Assembly: GCA_900551865.1 (NCBI GenBank)
Contig: URXV01000007.1
Coordinates: forward strand, 20,041 to 84,040
Origin: an uncultured Rickettsiales bacterium
Lineage (GTDB): Bacteria > Pseudomonadota > Alphaproteobacteria > RF32 > CAG-239
Length of the DNA stretch: 64,000 bases
Direction: 5' to 3'
Shown piece by piece: positions 26,192 through 33,839 of the stretch; positions within the stretch are counted from its first letter, which is position 1, and every line of letters begins with the position of its first letter. The notes below the pieces were generated by a model. That model did no database searches. It saw nothing but the letters and a program-made list of their open reading frames with translations, and had not been told where the DNA came from. Position numbers and translations under genes: made by a program.

Positions 26192-26521
26192 ATGATAATA
26201 TATTTTGGAATAAACGGTGATAAATATCACACATTGGTGTCTTTGGAGTATGAGGGAATAAAAATTCCGGCAGGGTTTGAGTTTGACGGGGTTACGGTGA
26301 AAGCCCCGTTTACTTTTCTGTTTTCCAACAAAGATTTGCGTCAGGGGATTCGGGCAAGTTGTTTCCATGACTGGATGTGCAATCATAAAGACAGGTATCG
26401 ACGGGAAACGGCAACCGACGTTTTGGTAGAAATCTGGCGGGCAGACGGGCTGGAAGCCTGGAAAGCGTGGTTCGTGCGCTGGAGTGTCAATCTGTATCAG
26501 TGGCTGAAAGGGTGGAAGTGA
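26192..26521 (+). CDS. DUF1353-family phage protein
   Basis: A 109-residue protein. The core 'IPAGFEFDGVTVKAPFTFLF' followed by 'IRASCFHDWMCNHK' matches the DUF1353 pattern (a 'F-x-x-DGAS-x-P' element and an 'A-x-x-HD-x-L-Y' element), commonly encoded next to phage lysis genes. The HD pair might be catalytic, but the role is unknown. It lies between the adhesin and lysis genes and overlaps the next start (TGATG). The C terminus is Trp-rich and amphipathic. Confidence 0.7.
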   Translation: MIIYFGINGDKYHTLVSLEYEGIKIPAGFEFDGVTVKAPFTFLFSNKDLRQGIRASCFHDWMCNHKDRYRRETATDVLVEIWRADGLEAWKAWFVRWSVNLYQWLKGWK

Positions 26522-26676
26522 TGAGCGATACGGTAAAGCAAAAGGTTATAGAAAAATTGACTAGAAGGCAGCTGTTTATCATCTGCCTTTTTTTAATCCT
26601 CTGCGGCTGTGTGGTCGGCGTAGCTGCAGCAATTTATGCGCCCGGAGCATTGGCGGCAATTTGGGGGGCATTATGA
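26521..26676 (+). CDS. Small membrane protein, candidate holin
   Basis: A 51-residue protein starting at ATG 26,521, sharing a base with the preceding TGA. It has a basic N terminus (KQKVIEKLTRRQ), then a long hydrophobic stretch covering most of the rest (LFIICLFLILCGCVVGVAAAIY), possibly one or two membrane passes. The position directly before another small membrane protein, a lysozyme and spanins makes a holin or holin-like role likely, but holins share little sequence and this cannot be proven here. Confidence 0.55.
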   Translation: MSDTVKQKVIEKLTRRQLFIICLFLILCGCVVGVAAAIYAPGALAAIWGAL

Positions 26677-26924
26677 TGAGTTGGGAAGGAATGTGCGCCA
26701 TTGCGGCGATTGCCGGAGTGGCGATGAATTTTATCCGTTTCGGCAAATGGCAAGGGGCGATTGAGGCGAAAGTTGATGTATTGGAGCGGGAATCTGCGGC
26801 GGCAATAAACAGGTTTGACGTGGTGGGCAAAAGGCTGGAGGAAAACAGCAAGCTTCTGGCCGAGCTTAATGCCAAGCTGGGGATTTTGCTTGATGAACAT
26901 TATCAGAGGAGCCGGGGAGATTAG
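26673..26924 (+). CDS. Small membrane-anchored coiled-coil protein, holin-associated type
   Basis: An 83-residue protein. I chose ATG 26,673, which overlaps the preceding stop (ATGATG). The N terminus spans the membrane (MCAIAAIAGVAMNFI), then a coiled coil follows (EAKVDVLERESAAAINRF, LEENSKLLAELNAKLGILL). This plan resembles the XhlA/DUF2730-like accessory proteins that accompany holins. The next gene is the lysozyme, 4 bases downstream. Either this or the previous gene could be the actual holin. Confidence 0.5.
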   Translation: MMSWEGMCAIAAIAGVAMNFIRFGKWQGAIEAKVDVLERESAAAINRFDVVGKRLEENSKLLAELNAKLGILLDEHYQRSRGD

Positions 26925-26928
26925 AATA

Positions 26929-27402
26929 ATGTTGAATGGTGATGTTATAATGAAACGCATTGAGGGGCATGAAGGTTGCCGTCTTATGCCTTATTATGAT
27001 ACCAAAGGAAAACTGACAATAGGTATCGGCAGGTGTATTGATACTAATCCGTTTACGCCGGAAGAATTGCGTGCGGTGGGAGACTATCAGCACGGAATTA
27101 CTAAAAATGCCGCGCTGATGCTGCTTCGAAATGATATTGAAAAGTGTTTGAGATTATTAGAAAGTAAGATTTTCTTTTTTAAAGAGTTGGATAGCGAGCG
27201 GCAATATGCGCTTATAGATTTGTGTTTTCAATTGGGGATAAAAGGGCTGTTGAAGTTTCGAAAAATGCTGCGATATATGAGATTTCGGCGTTGGGATGAA
27301 GCAGCGAAAGAATGCCTGAATTCAAAATATGCGTCGGTTGATACGCCCAAAAGGGCGAGGCGAATTGCGGAACTTATCAAAACCGGGAGATGGAAAGAAT
27401 GA
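26929..27402 (+). CDS. Phage lysozyme (endolysin), GH24 family
   Basis: I place the start at ATG 26,929 with a CGGGGAGA site upstream, giving 157 residues. The T4-lysozyme triad is visible: Glu15 in IEGHEGCRL, Asp24 in PYYDTKG, Thr30 in KLTIGIG, with the same spacing as T4 Glu11/Asp20/Thr26. It cleaves the MurNAc-GlcNAc bonds of peptidoglycan at the end of infection. There is no signal peptide or anchor, so release through a holin is expected. It overlaps the next small gene (ATGA). Codon use looks slightly more AT-rich than the tail genes. Confidence 0.9.
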   Translation: MLNGDVIMKRIEGHEGCRLMPYYDTKGKLTIGIGRCIDTNPFTPEELRAVGDYQHGITKNAALMLLRNDIEKCLRLLESKIFFFKELDSERQYALIDLCFQLGIKGLLKFRKMLRYMRFRRWDEAAKECLNSKYASVDTPKRARRIAELIKTGRWKE

Positions 27403-27596
27403 AGGATATATGGATATACCGGCCGGATATTGAGGCTACGGCGCGCAAGATAAACCGAAATTTTGTTTATAATGGCCGTGGCAAAGCGTTTTGGGACGTT
27501 TTTGACCAAAGAAAGGCCTTAAAAGAGCAAATAAATGATATTTTGGAGAAAACGCGCCAGCAGCCAAAAACGAAAATTGAGGTGCCTGATGACTAA
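27399..27596 (+). CDS. Unknown small protein in lysis cassette
   Basis: A 65-residue basic protein with ATG at 27,399 overlapping the lysozyme stop. An in-frame ATG three codons earlier (27,390) is possible. There is no membrane segment and it is helical, with 'YRPDIEATARKINRNF' and 'KALKEQINDILEKTR'. Tight coupling on both sides (8-base overlap with Rz) shows it belongs to the lysis operon. I do not recognise a family. Candidates would be a lysis regulator or a packaging-linked small protein. Confidence 0.55.
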   Translation: MKDIWIYRPDIEATARKINRNFVYNGRGKAFWDVFDQRKALKEQINDILEKTRQQPKTKIEVPDD

Positions 27597-27888
27597 ATTT
27601 TTAACGTACGCCGTGGCGGGGCTGCTGCTGGCGCTGTATATCACGGTAAGCTTGTACATCGAACGGGGCAGGGAGATTGCGGCATTGCAGGGCGAAAAGA
27701 GCGCCCTGTTGGGGAAAACATCATTTTTGGAGGCGGAAATTGCGAAACGAGATGAAAAGGCGTTACGAGCCGATAAGCGACTATGCGAGATTGAGGAGGC
27801 AGCAGAGGCAGAGAAGGACAAGGGTGGTTTTAATTGGGACAGCCCTTTGCCTGCTGATACTGTTACTCTGCGGTTGCGCCAGGACTGA
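27589..27888 (+). CDS. Inner-membrane spanin (Rz-like)
   Basis: A 99-residue protein, start ATG 27,589 after GAGGTG. One N-terminal membrane anchor (YAVAGLLLALYITVSLYI) is followed by a long charged coiled coil (EIAALQGEKSALL, EAEIAKRDEKALRADKRLCEIEEAAEAEKDK). This is the standard i-spanin layout. With the outer-membrane lipoprotein encoded in the overlapping frame, it fuses inner and outer membranes in the last step of lysis of a Gram-negative host. Recognition is by topology and the embedded partner gene. Confidence 0.75.
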   Translation: MTKFLTYAVAGLLLALYITVSLYIERGREIAALQGEKSALLGKTSFLEAEIAKRDEKALRADKRLCEIEEAAEAEKDKGGFNWDSPLPADTVTLRLRQD

Positions 27889-27994
27889 ATATGTTTATGT
27901 CGAGGCACCGCGTGAGCCGATAACGTGCCACCGGCACATGAAAACCTTTCTTGACATGGCGAAGTGTCTTGAGGTGTACAAGGCGAAGTATTAG
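27752..27994 (+). CDS. Outer-membrane spanin lipoprotein (Rz1-like), overlapping Rz
   Basis: An 80-residue protein in a different frame, starting inside the Rz gene (ATG 27,752). It has a very basic start (RLRRQQRQRRTR), then a hydrophobic core 'GTALCLLILLL' and the lipobox CGC, with the second Cys as lipidation site. The mature part is about 40 residues. The long basic leader before the signal core is unusual for Rz1. A later start inside it is possible but no ATG is available. The overlapping arrangement is typical of Rz/Rz1 pairs. Confidence 0.75.
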   Translation: MKRRYEPISDYARLRRQQRQRRTRVVLIGTALCLLILLLCGCARTEYVYVEAPREPITCHRHMKTFLDMAKCLEVYKAKY

Positions 27995-28051
27995 GGCTTG
28001 ACTTATTCGGAAATGGCCGTTTTGCCAGCGTTGGCGGCGGGATACAAAAAG

Positions 28052-28075
28052 AGCACACCATGAGGGAGGTGTGCT
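28052..28075 (+). terminator. Hairpin after lysis genes
   Basis: AGCACACC/GGTGTGCT with an 8-base loop, followed by TAACTTT. It probably ends the late transcript. The T tract is short. Confidence 0.5.
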
Positions 28076-28311
28076 TAACTTTAACCATATATATAAATAA
28101 TAGAACTTTTGTTTAAAGTCAATAATTTTTTGAGGTTGATTTGAAAGAAATTTATGTTGTTCATGCTGCATTGGGGACGGTATTGCTGGTTGAGAGAATT
28201 GAAACTTATATTATTGAACATTCGTGTATAAAGTTGAGTTGAGATTTTAAGACTAGAATTTCATCGCTTTGAGTTCGTAAATTGAAAACTATGTTCCACC
28301 AGTTATCAGAA

Positions 28312-28338
28312 AGGGCCTGCCGTTTGTGCAGGCTCTTT
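28312..28338 (+). terminator. Intrinsic terminator near the prophage border
   Basis: AGGGCCTGC pairs with GCAGGCTCT (one G-T pair) around CGTTTGT, followed by TTTTAATTTT. It could end a short transcript from the AT-rich 28,080-28,310 interval. Confidence 0.65.
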
Positions 28339-28422
28339 TAATTTTATCAAAAGTAAATTTGTTTTGTTGCGCTTTGCATTTTGGGCAGGCGGGAAGATTT
28401 AGCCGGCAGGGAAGATTAGGCT

Positions 28423-28510
28423 GACGGAGAAAATTTGGCTGGCGGGGGAGATTTGACAGACGGAGAAAATTTGGCTGGCGGGGGAGATTTGACAGACGGA
28501 GAAAATTTGG
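28423..28510 (+). repeat. 36-bp tandem repeats, about 2.4 copies
   Basis: Copies start at 28,423, 28,459 and 28,495, each opening GACGGAGAAAATTTGG. Degenerate relatives of the unit extend upstream to about 28,385. There are no unique spacers, so it is not a CRISPR array. Confidence 0.85.
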
Positions 28511-28587
28511 CAGATGCCCTTTTTTAGCGGGTCGGAGGAAAATTTTGGTCCGTACGAGAAAAATTTTTACCCGAGCGAAAATAATAC

Positions 28588-28618
28588 TTGACTTAGAGCA
28601 AACTCTAAATGTTAGAGT
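28588..28618 (+). promoter_or_regulatory. MerR-family type promoter with operator
   Basis: TTGACT and TAGAGT are separated by 19 bases, the overlong spacer typical of MerR-activated promoters. The dyad TTAGAG-CAAA-CTCTAA (28593-28608) fills the spacer. No MerR regulator gene is in the window. The next gene downstream is dxs, 200 bases away. Confidence 0.6.
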
Positions 28619-28819
28619 GGCGGCAGAATCGGGATGGACGTTTCGGGGGGCGGAGTTGTGCGGGCAGTGATTGGTGTCGCACGGATTGTGAATGGCATCG
28701 TGTGGGCTTTGAGCGGTACAACGGCTGTACTTCCGGCAACGGCGTTTCGTGTTTCCGGTTGCTTTTGCCGGAACGGCATCCTATATTGTGATAAACATTA
28801 ACTACAGAGAGGGAAGAAC

Positions 28820-30595
28820 ATGACATATCTGGACAGGGTAAATTCACCGGTCGACGTTAAGAAGATGACGGCGGAAGAATTAAAGGGTTTGGCGGCGGAC
28901 ATCCGGGAGGGGATTTTGAAACGCGACAGCCTTATCGGCGGGCACGTCGGCCCGAACCTCGGCTTTGTCGAGGCGACGCTGGCGCTGCATTACGTCTTTA
29001 ATTCGCCGGAAGACAAAATCGTTTATGACGTGTCGCACCAGTGTTACGCGCACAAGATGATTACCGGGCGCAAGAACGGTTTTCTCAACCCTGACGATTA
29101 TGCAAAGATTTCCGGCTATACGAATCCGCGCGAGAGCGAGCACGACCATTTTGTCATCGGACATACGTCGACGTCGGTCAGCCTGGCTTCGGGGCTGGCG
29201 AAAGCGCGCGACCTTAAGGGCGAAAAATACAATGTGATTGCGGTTATCGGCGACGGGTCGCTGTCGGGCGGCGAGGCGCTGGAAGGGCTTGACTTTGCCG
29301 GGTCAGAGCTCGGAACGAACTTTATCGTGGTGATTAACGACAATCAGATGTCGATTGCGGAAAACCACGGCGGGCTTTACAATAACCTGAAGCAGCTGCG
29401 CGAGAGCAACGGCAAAGCGGAGACCAACCTGTTTAAGGCGCTGGGGTATGATTACCTGTATGTCGCCGACGGCAACGACGTTGAGGCGCTGATTGCGGCA
29501 TTCAGGCAAGTCAAGGACAGCACGAAGCCGGTGGTTGTCCATCTTAATACGCTGAAAGGCAAAGGCTACAAGCTGGCGGAAGAATACAAGGAACCGTGGC
29601 ACTGGAGCGTGCCGTTTGACGTGAAGAGCGGCGAAAAGACGGCTGGTTTCGGCGGCGGGGAAAATTACAACGATTTGACCTATGACTTTTTGCTGAACAG
29701 AATCCGCGAGAACGACGCCGGGAAAGGCGACAAGGTTGCGGTGCTGACGGCGGGAACGCCGGGCGTGTTCGGGTTTACGCCGGAGCGGCGCGCGGCAATG
29801 GGCAGCCATTACATTGACGTCGGCATTGCCGAAGAGCACGCGGTGGCGATGGCGTCGGCGCTGGCCAAAGGCGGCTGCCGCCCGGTGTTCTGCGTTTACA
29901 GCTCGTTTATCCAGCGCACCTACGACCAATTGTCGCAGGATTTGGCGATTAACAGCAATCCGGCGGTGATTCTGGTGTTCGGCGCGGGGCTGTCGCCGAT
30001 GGACGCAACGCACCTCGGCTGTTTTGACATGGCGATGGCGGCGAATATTCCGAATATCGTTTACCTGACGCCGGCGACGAAAGAGGAATATCTGGCGATG
30101 CTGGAATGGAGTATGGCGCAGACGGAGCGTCCGGTGATTATCCGCGTGCCGGGCGAAGTTGTTTCCGGCGGAGCGGCGATGAAGGCCGAGACGGCGGAAG
30201 TCAAGCGTTTTAATGTGGTTGAAAAGGGGGCGGATGTTGCCATTCTGGCGGTCGGCGATTTTCTGGAGCTGGGGCGGCAGGCAGCGGCTAAGCTTAAGGA
30301 AAAGGGTGTCGATGCTACGGTGGCAGCGGTACGCTGCGTGTCGGAACCTGACGAGGCGGCGCTGGCGGAACTGGCGAAAACGCATAAGGTTGCGGTTACG
30401 CTGGAAGACGGCGTTCTGGACGGCGGGTTCGGCGAGAAAATCGCACGGCATTACGGCGCAACCGCGGTCAAAGTGCTGACATACGGCGGCAGGAAAGAAT
30501 TTACCGACCGCGAGCCGCTGGATGAAATTTACCGCAAAAACCGGCTGGAACCGGAGATGATTGCGGAAGACGTCCTGAAGCTGTTGAAGGCATAA
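28820..30595 (+). CDS. dxs: 1-deoxy-D-xylulose-5-phosphate synthase, short type
   Basis: A thiamine-diphosphate enzyme condensing pyruvate and glyceraldehyde 3-phosphate to DXP, the entry to the MEP isoprenoid pathway. At 591 residues it is shorter than the usual 620-640. Visible features are the GGHVGPNLGFVEATLALH opening, the ThDP motif GDGSLSGGEALEGL ending in NDNQMS, and the C-terminal pyrimidine-binding region with 'DVGIAEEHAVAMASALA'. The variant 'SLSGGEALEGLD' (instead of the common 'GDGAITAGMAFEALN') and the trimmed length are more like Firmicutes/Bacteroidota homologs I know, so a second, canonical dxs may exist elsewhere, or this gene was acquired. Cytoplasmic. The ribosome site AGAGAGGG precedes ATG 28,820. 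A terminator follows. Confidence 0.8.
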   Translation: MTYLDRVNSPVDVKKMTAEELKGLAADIREGILKRDSLIGGHVGPNLGFVEATLALHYVFNSPEDKIVYDVSHQCYAHKMITGRKNGFLNPDDYAKISGYTNPRESEHDHFVIGHTSTSVSLASGLAKARDLKGEKYNVIAVIGDGSLSGGEALEGLDFAGSELGTNFIVVINDNQMSIAENHGGLYNNLKQLRESNGKAETNLFKALGYDYLYVADGNDVEALIAAFRQVKDSTKPVVVHLNTLKGKGYKLAEEYKEPWHWSVPFDVKSGEKTAGFGGGENYNDLTYDFLLNRIRENDAGKGDKVAVLTAGTPGVFGFTPERRAAMGSHYIDVGIAEEHAVAMASALAKGGCRPVFCVYSSFIQRTYDQLSQDLAINSNPAVILVFGAGLSPMDATHLGCFDMAMAANIPNIVYLTPATKEEYLAMLEWSMAQTERPVIIRVPGEVVSGGAAMKAETAEVKRFNVVEKGADVAILAVGDFLELGRQAAAKLKEKGVDATVAAVRCVSEPDEAALAELAKTHKVAVTLEDGVLDGGFGEKIARHYGATAVKVLTYGGRKEFTDREPLDEIYRKNRLEPEMIAEDVLKLLKA

Positions 30596-30644
30596 AGAAA
30601 AGCTTGGAAATCAAAAGCGTTTGCAGATAAACGTTTGAAGGCAG

Positions 30645-30674
30645 AGCCCCGTTGCAGAAGCAGCGGGGCTTTTT
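30645..30674 (+). terminator. Intrinsic terminator after dxs
   Basis: AGCCCCG/CGGGGCT with an inner TGC/GCA, followed by TTTTT. Confidence 0.8.
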
Positions 30675-30709
30675 GTATTTGAGCGTAGTGCGGGAGAAAA
30701 AGCAAACAT

Positions 30710-30738
30710 TTGACATTTTGCAGGAGGCTGGCTATATT
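30710..30738 (+). promoter_or_regulatory. Promoter of the MORN-repeat gene
   Basis: TTGACA, 17 bases, TATATT, close to sigma70 consensus, 36 bases before the gene. Confidence 0.7.
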
Positions 30739-30773
30739 GGCGGCAGGTTTAATCCAAAACGGAGGTTTGGCAG

Positions 30774-31442
30774 GTGACAATGCGGACAGTGACGGCAGCG
30801 ACAGCGCTTGCAGCAGCGTTTGCGGCAGTATTTTCAACGGCGGGGACAGCTGTGGCGAAACGGAATTTTTCCGTCCGCAGCGAGGTGCGCTGTGATGAGG
30901 CGGGAACCATGTGTTATGACGCGCGGAGCGGGGCTCCCTTTTCGGGCGAACTGCGGCTGTATTATCCCGACGGAAAGGTTCAGGCGTCCCTTTCTTATGC
31001 CAACGGACGGCAGGACGGCAAGTACCGCGTTTTTTTTGCGGACGGAGGTTTGCGTTATTCCGGCGTTTATAAAGACGGAAAACCGGAAGGCGTGCTGACC
31101 GCCTATTATGACAACGGGAAAATCGAGACCGAGACAAGCGTCAACGGCGGCGTGTGGAACGGGCTGCGGCGGTCGTTTTACCGCGACGGCACGCTTCGGC
31201 AGGAGGAAAATTATGCCGACGGCAAACGGCAGGGAAACGCCAAGCGCTATTATCCCGACGGCAGCCCGGCGCTGCGCGTGGCGTATGAACGGGGCGTTCC
31301 GGTTTCCGGCTATTGCCTGACGCCGCAAGGGCAGAGGATTGATTTCAGCGCGAATATTGCGGCATTTGCGGAAACGGGGAAAACGCCGTGCGACGAGATG
31401 ATGGCACAGGCGGAAAAAGGCAGCCTTCCCGGAGAGAAATGA
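30774..31442 (+). CDS. Secreted MORN-repeat protein (YwqK-like)
   Basis: A 222-residue protein. GTG 30,774 is chosen because GGAGG lies 8 bases before it, while an ATG two codons later is also possible. It has a signal peptide (ALAAAFAAVFSTAGTAVA), then at least five MORN-like units of about 23 residues, such as 'LYYPDGKVQASLSYANGRQDG', 'YYDNGKIETETSVNGGVWNG' and 'YYPDGSPALRVAYERG'. Such repeats form extended beta sheets and occur in proteins annotated as YwqK-family antitoxins. The exported location here argues against a cytoplasmic antitoxin and for an envelope role. Function is unknown. It is a single-gene unit with its own promoter. Confidence 0.7.
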   Translation: MTMRTVTAATALAAAFAAVFSTAGTAVAKRNFSVRSEVRCDEAGTMCYDARSGAPFSGELRLYYPDGKVQASLSYANGRQDGKYRVFFADGGLRYSGVYKDGKPEGVLTAYYDNGKIETETSVNGGVWNGLRRSFYRDGTLRQEENYADGKRQGNAKRYYPDGSPALRVAYERGVPVSGYCLTPQGQRIDFSANIAAFAETGKTPCDEMMAQAEKGSLPGEK

Positions 31443-31460
31443 GCACAGACGAATCGTCTT

Positions 31461-31570
31461 GTCAGAAAAAGCGTGCGTCAGGAGGAGCGGGGTGTCAGGA
31501 GGAGTGCCCCGTCAGAAAAGCGTGTGTTAGGAGGAGCGTCCCGTCAGAAAAAATGTGCGTCAGGAGAAGC
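31461..31570 (+). repeat. Irregular GC-rich direct repeats
   Basis: GTCAGAAAA occurs at 31,461, 31,511 and 31,543, each followed by GCGTG or TGTG and an AGGAGGAGC- or AGGAGAAGC-type block. The interval between the MORN gene and tmk shows no gene. Confidence 0.7.
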
Positions 31571-31646
31571 GGGGCGGAGGAAATGCAGAGCCGATAGTTT
31601 GGCGGACGGGCAGTGAGGATGTGGCGGGCTGCCGTAGCCGGGTTGG

Positions 31647-32555
31647 TCAGGCGAAACCGCGAGCCTGAAAAGCGGCGGTTATCCGTTCGGCGATCTCGTC
31701 AATGGTGCCGGCGGCATCAATGACAACAAAGCGTTCAGGTTCGGCGGCGGCCAGTTCAAGATAGCCGCGGCGCAGGCGTTCGTGAAACGCAATGTCGACA
31801 TTTTCAAACCGCAATTCTTTATGGGCCATGGTTTGCGCTTTTCGGAAGCTGCGTTCCAGCCCGGTGCGCGGGTCAATGTCAAGCAGAAACGTCAGGTCAG
31901 GCTTAAAATCGCCGGCGACAATTTTATACAACCGGTCCATTATTCCGGTGTCGGCAAATTTGCCGGAGCCGTAAAACTGGTAAGCGACGGTCGAATCGTT
32001 AAAACGGTCGGAGAGGACGTATTTTCCGGCGGCAAGCGCAGGGAAAACGACTTGCGTTAAGTCAATGCGGCGGTCTGCGTAGAACAGCAGGATTTCGGTA
32101 ATTTCATCAAATTTGTCTTTGTCTCCTTCAACCAGCAGGTGGCGGATTTCCTTGCCGACGGGGGTGCCTCCGGGTTCGCGGGTCATCACGACATCGCAGC
32201 CCCGGGTACGGAGATATTCGGCAAAGCGGGAAATCTGAACGGATTTGCCGCAGCCTTCGCCGCCTTCAAAGGTGATGAAGAGGCCGCGCCGGGCAGCAGA
32301 GGGGGCAGCGGAGGATGGCTCGCGCTGGTTGTCGGAGAGGGATGACGGACTGCGCCGGGTTGCGGCGGAGATAGGGTTGGAGGTGCCGAAGAGCGGGCGA
32401 GCGCCGGAGAGAGGGGCGCTTTTTCCAGAGAGGGGCGCTGCGGAAGAGAAACTGTCGCCTGTGCCGGAAGGGGCGGGGCGGTTGCGTTGGGGCGTTGCGG
32501 AAGAGTTGCCGCGGGGGGCGGAGAGAGGTGCCGGAGGTGTCATATCTGCCGCCAT
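31647..32555 (-). CDS. tmk: Thymidylate kinase with a low-complexity N-terminal extension
   Basis: Phosphorylates dTMP to dTDP. The kinase core starts near residue 90: the P-loop FEGGEGCGKSVQ, then 'REPGGTPVGKEIR', the DR motif in 'VLSDRFNDSTVAYQ', and 'FLLDIDPRTGLERS'. About 88 residues rich in Pro, Ser, Ala and Arg precede it and have no counterpart in normal enzymes of about 210 residues. I start at the ATG one base after the dacA stop. An in-frame ATG two dozen bases upstream is absent, and a TTG there would overlap dacA. A real start nearer the core cannot be excluded, but no ribosome site is obvious. holB lies 3.7 kb away, not adjacent as in many genomes. Confidence 0.85.
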   Translation of the reverse strand: MAADMTPPAPLSAPRGNSSATPQRNRPAPSGTGDSFSSAAPLSGKSAPLSGARPLFGTSNPISAATRRSPSSLSDNQREPSSAAPSAARRGLFITFEGGEGCGKSVQISRFAEYLRTRGCDVVMTREPGGTPVGKEIRHLLVEGDKDKFDEITEILLFYADRRIDLTQVVFPALAAGKYVLSDRFNDSTVAYQFYGSGKFADTGIMDRLYKIVAGDFKPDLTFLLDIDPRTGLERSFRKAQTMAHKELRFENVDIAFHERLRRGYLELAAAEPERFVVIDAAGTIDEIAERITAAFQARGFA

Positions 32556-32556
32556 A

Positions 32557-33759
32557 TTACTCACCGGCTCCGAAGACAAAATACTTCAGGTTGGCGAGGA
32601 AGCGGCTGAACGGGCCGATTTTGGCAACGTTGTCTTTGGCGACCAACGGGATTTTATCTACGGTTTCATCTTCATAGGTAATGAACAGTTCGCCGATTTT
32701 GTCGCCTTTGAGCACGGGGGCTTTCAGCGGCTGGTCATAAATGATTTTGGCGCCGTATTTGCTTTTGCCGCTTTTTTTGATGGTCCTGACGACTTTTTCG
32801 GGAACGACGGCATCAACGGTTTTGACGGTGCCGTACCAGACGGGGACTTCGGCCATAATCTGGTTCTCGTTAAAAAACTTATAGTTGTCGAAGTTGGCAA
32901 AACCCCAGGTCATCAGGCTTTCGGTTTCTTCGGAGCGCTGTTTGTTGCTTTCCAGCCCGGCCATCACTTCAATGAGGCGGCGGTTGTTCCGGACGGCAGA
33001 ACCGGTCAGGCAGAAACCCGCTTCAGACGTGTGGCCGGTTTTGAGACCGTCGGCGCCTTTAAGGCTGTAAAGCAGCGGGTTGCGGTTGCCCTGGCGGATA
33101 CCGTTGAAGGTAAATTCCTTTGTGGAAAACAGATGGTAGAATTCGGGAAATTCGCCGATAATGCGCCGGGCGAGCAATGCCAGGTCTTCAACGGAAATTT
33201 TGTGTTCGGGGTGAGGCAGGCCGGTTGCGTTTTCAAAGTGGGCATTGTGCAGGCCGATTTTTTCGGCGGTTTCGTTCATCATCGCGGCAAATTCCGCTTC
33301 CGACCCGGCGAGGTTTTCGGCGACGACGATGCAGGCATCGTTGCCGGACTGGATGAGAATTCCTTTGAGGAGGTCTTCAACCCGGACTTCCTGCCCGATT
33401 TTCAGAAACATGGTTGACCCGCCGGAAGCTGCGCCGCCCTTGCGCCAGGCGTTTTCGCTGACGGTGAATTTGTCGTCGAGGGAAATTTCGCCGTCCTTAA
33501 GCTTGCTTAAGAGGACATAGACGGTCATCAGCTTGCTCATCGACGCCGGGGCAATCATTTCCTGATGGTTTTTCGTGAACAGGTAGGCGCCGGTTTCATA
33601 ATCCATCAAAATCGCGTTTCTGGCCTTGGTTTCAAACGCGTGCGCCGACGCGGCGAAAGAAAGGCAGGAAATTCCCGCCGCCAGAAGGCAGAGTTTTTGG
33701 GAAAGCGATATGCGGCCGGATTGATTCTGCCGCAGGGAATTAGTGATATTCAGAGCCAT
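32557..33759 (-). CDS. dacA: D-alanyl-D-alanine carboxypeptidase (PBP5/6 family)
   Basis: A 400-residue periplasmic penicillin-binding protein that trims the terminal D-Ala of peptidoglycan stem peptides. The signal peptide ends near SFAASAHAF. Active-site motifs are SxxK in 'APASMSKLMTVYV', SGN in 'IQSGNDAC' and KTG in 'DGLKTGHTSEAG'. The C-terminal beta domain and an amphipathic tail (PFSRFLANLKYFVFGAG) for membrane attachment are present. Start ATG 33,759 has GGAG 11 bases upstream. A GTG 10 codons earlier is less likely. The gene is upstream of tmk in one unit and downstream of rlpA, another peptidoglycan enzyme. Confidence 0.92.
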   Translation of the reverse strand: MALNITNSLRQNQSGRISLSQKLCLLAAGISCLSFAASAHAFETKARNAILMDYETGAYLFTKNHQEMIAPASMSKLMTVYVLLSKLKDGEISLDDKFTVSENAWRKGGAASGGSTMFLKIGQEVRVEDLLKGILIQSGNDACIVVAENLAGSEAEFAAMMNETAEKIGLHNAHFENATGLPHPEHKISVEDLALLARRIIGEFPEFYHLFSTKEFTFNGIRQGNRNPLLYSLKGADGLKTGHTSEAGFCLTGSAVRNNRRLIEVMAGLESNKQRSEETESLMTWGFANFDNYKFFNENQIMAEVPVWYGTVKTVDAVVPEKVVRTIKKSGKSKYGAKIIYDQPLKAPVLKGDKIGELFITYEDETVDKIPLVAKDNVAKIGPFSRFLANLKYFVFGAGE

Positions 33760-33839
33760 TGTCGTTTGTTCTCCAGTTTCAGTTGCCACAGGGCGCCGTT
33801 TGGCGGGAACGGCGGATATTCCGCCGTTGCCGGAACGGG

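Larger units (their letters stand above)
27995..28819. other. Prophage/host border region without a clear gene
   Basis: There is no convincing protein gene over 825 bp. It contains two terminator-type hairpins, the 36-bp tandem repeats and the MerR-type promoter listed separately. The first 350 bases are AT-rich and phage-like, and GC-rich sequence begins near 28,380. No tRNA, integrase or obvious att core is seen. The right prophage end is probably between 28,080 and 28,400. Confidence 0.5.

Noticed and set aside
28141..28242. 33-residue frame with TTG start near the prophage border
   Set aside because: A GAGG lies at a possible distance, but there is no promoter, no homology and the peptide has no clear features.
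28270..28310. TTCCACCA near 28,293 considered as the 3' end of a tRNA or tmRNA used as attachment site
   Set aside because: No T-arm or acceptor stem can be folded with the bases before it.
28423..28510. 36-bp repeats considered as a CRISPR array
   Set aside because: The copies are directly adjacent with no spacers, and no cas genes are present.
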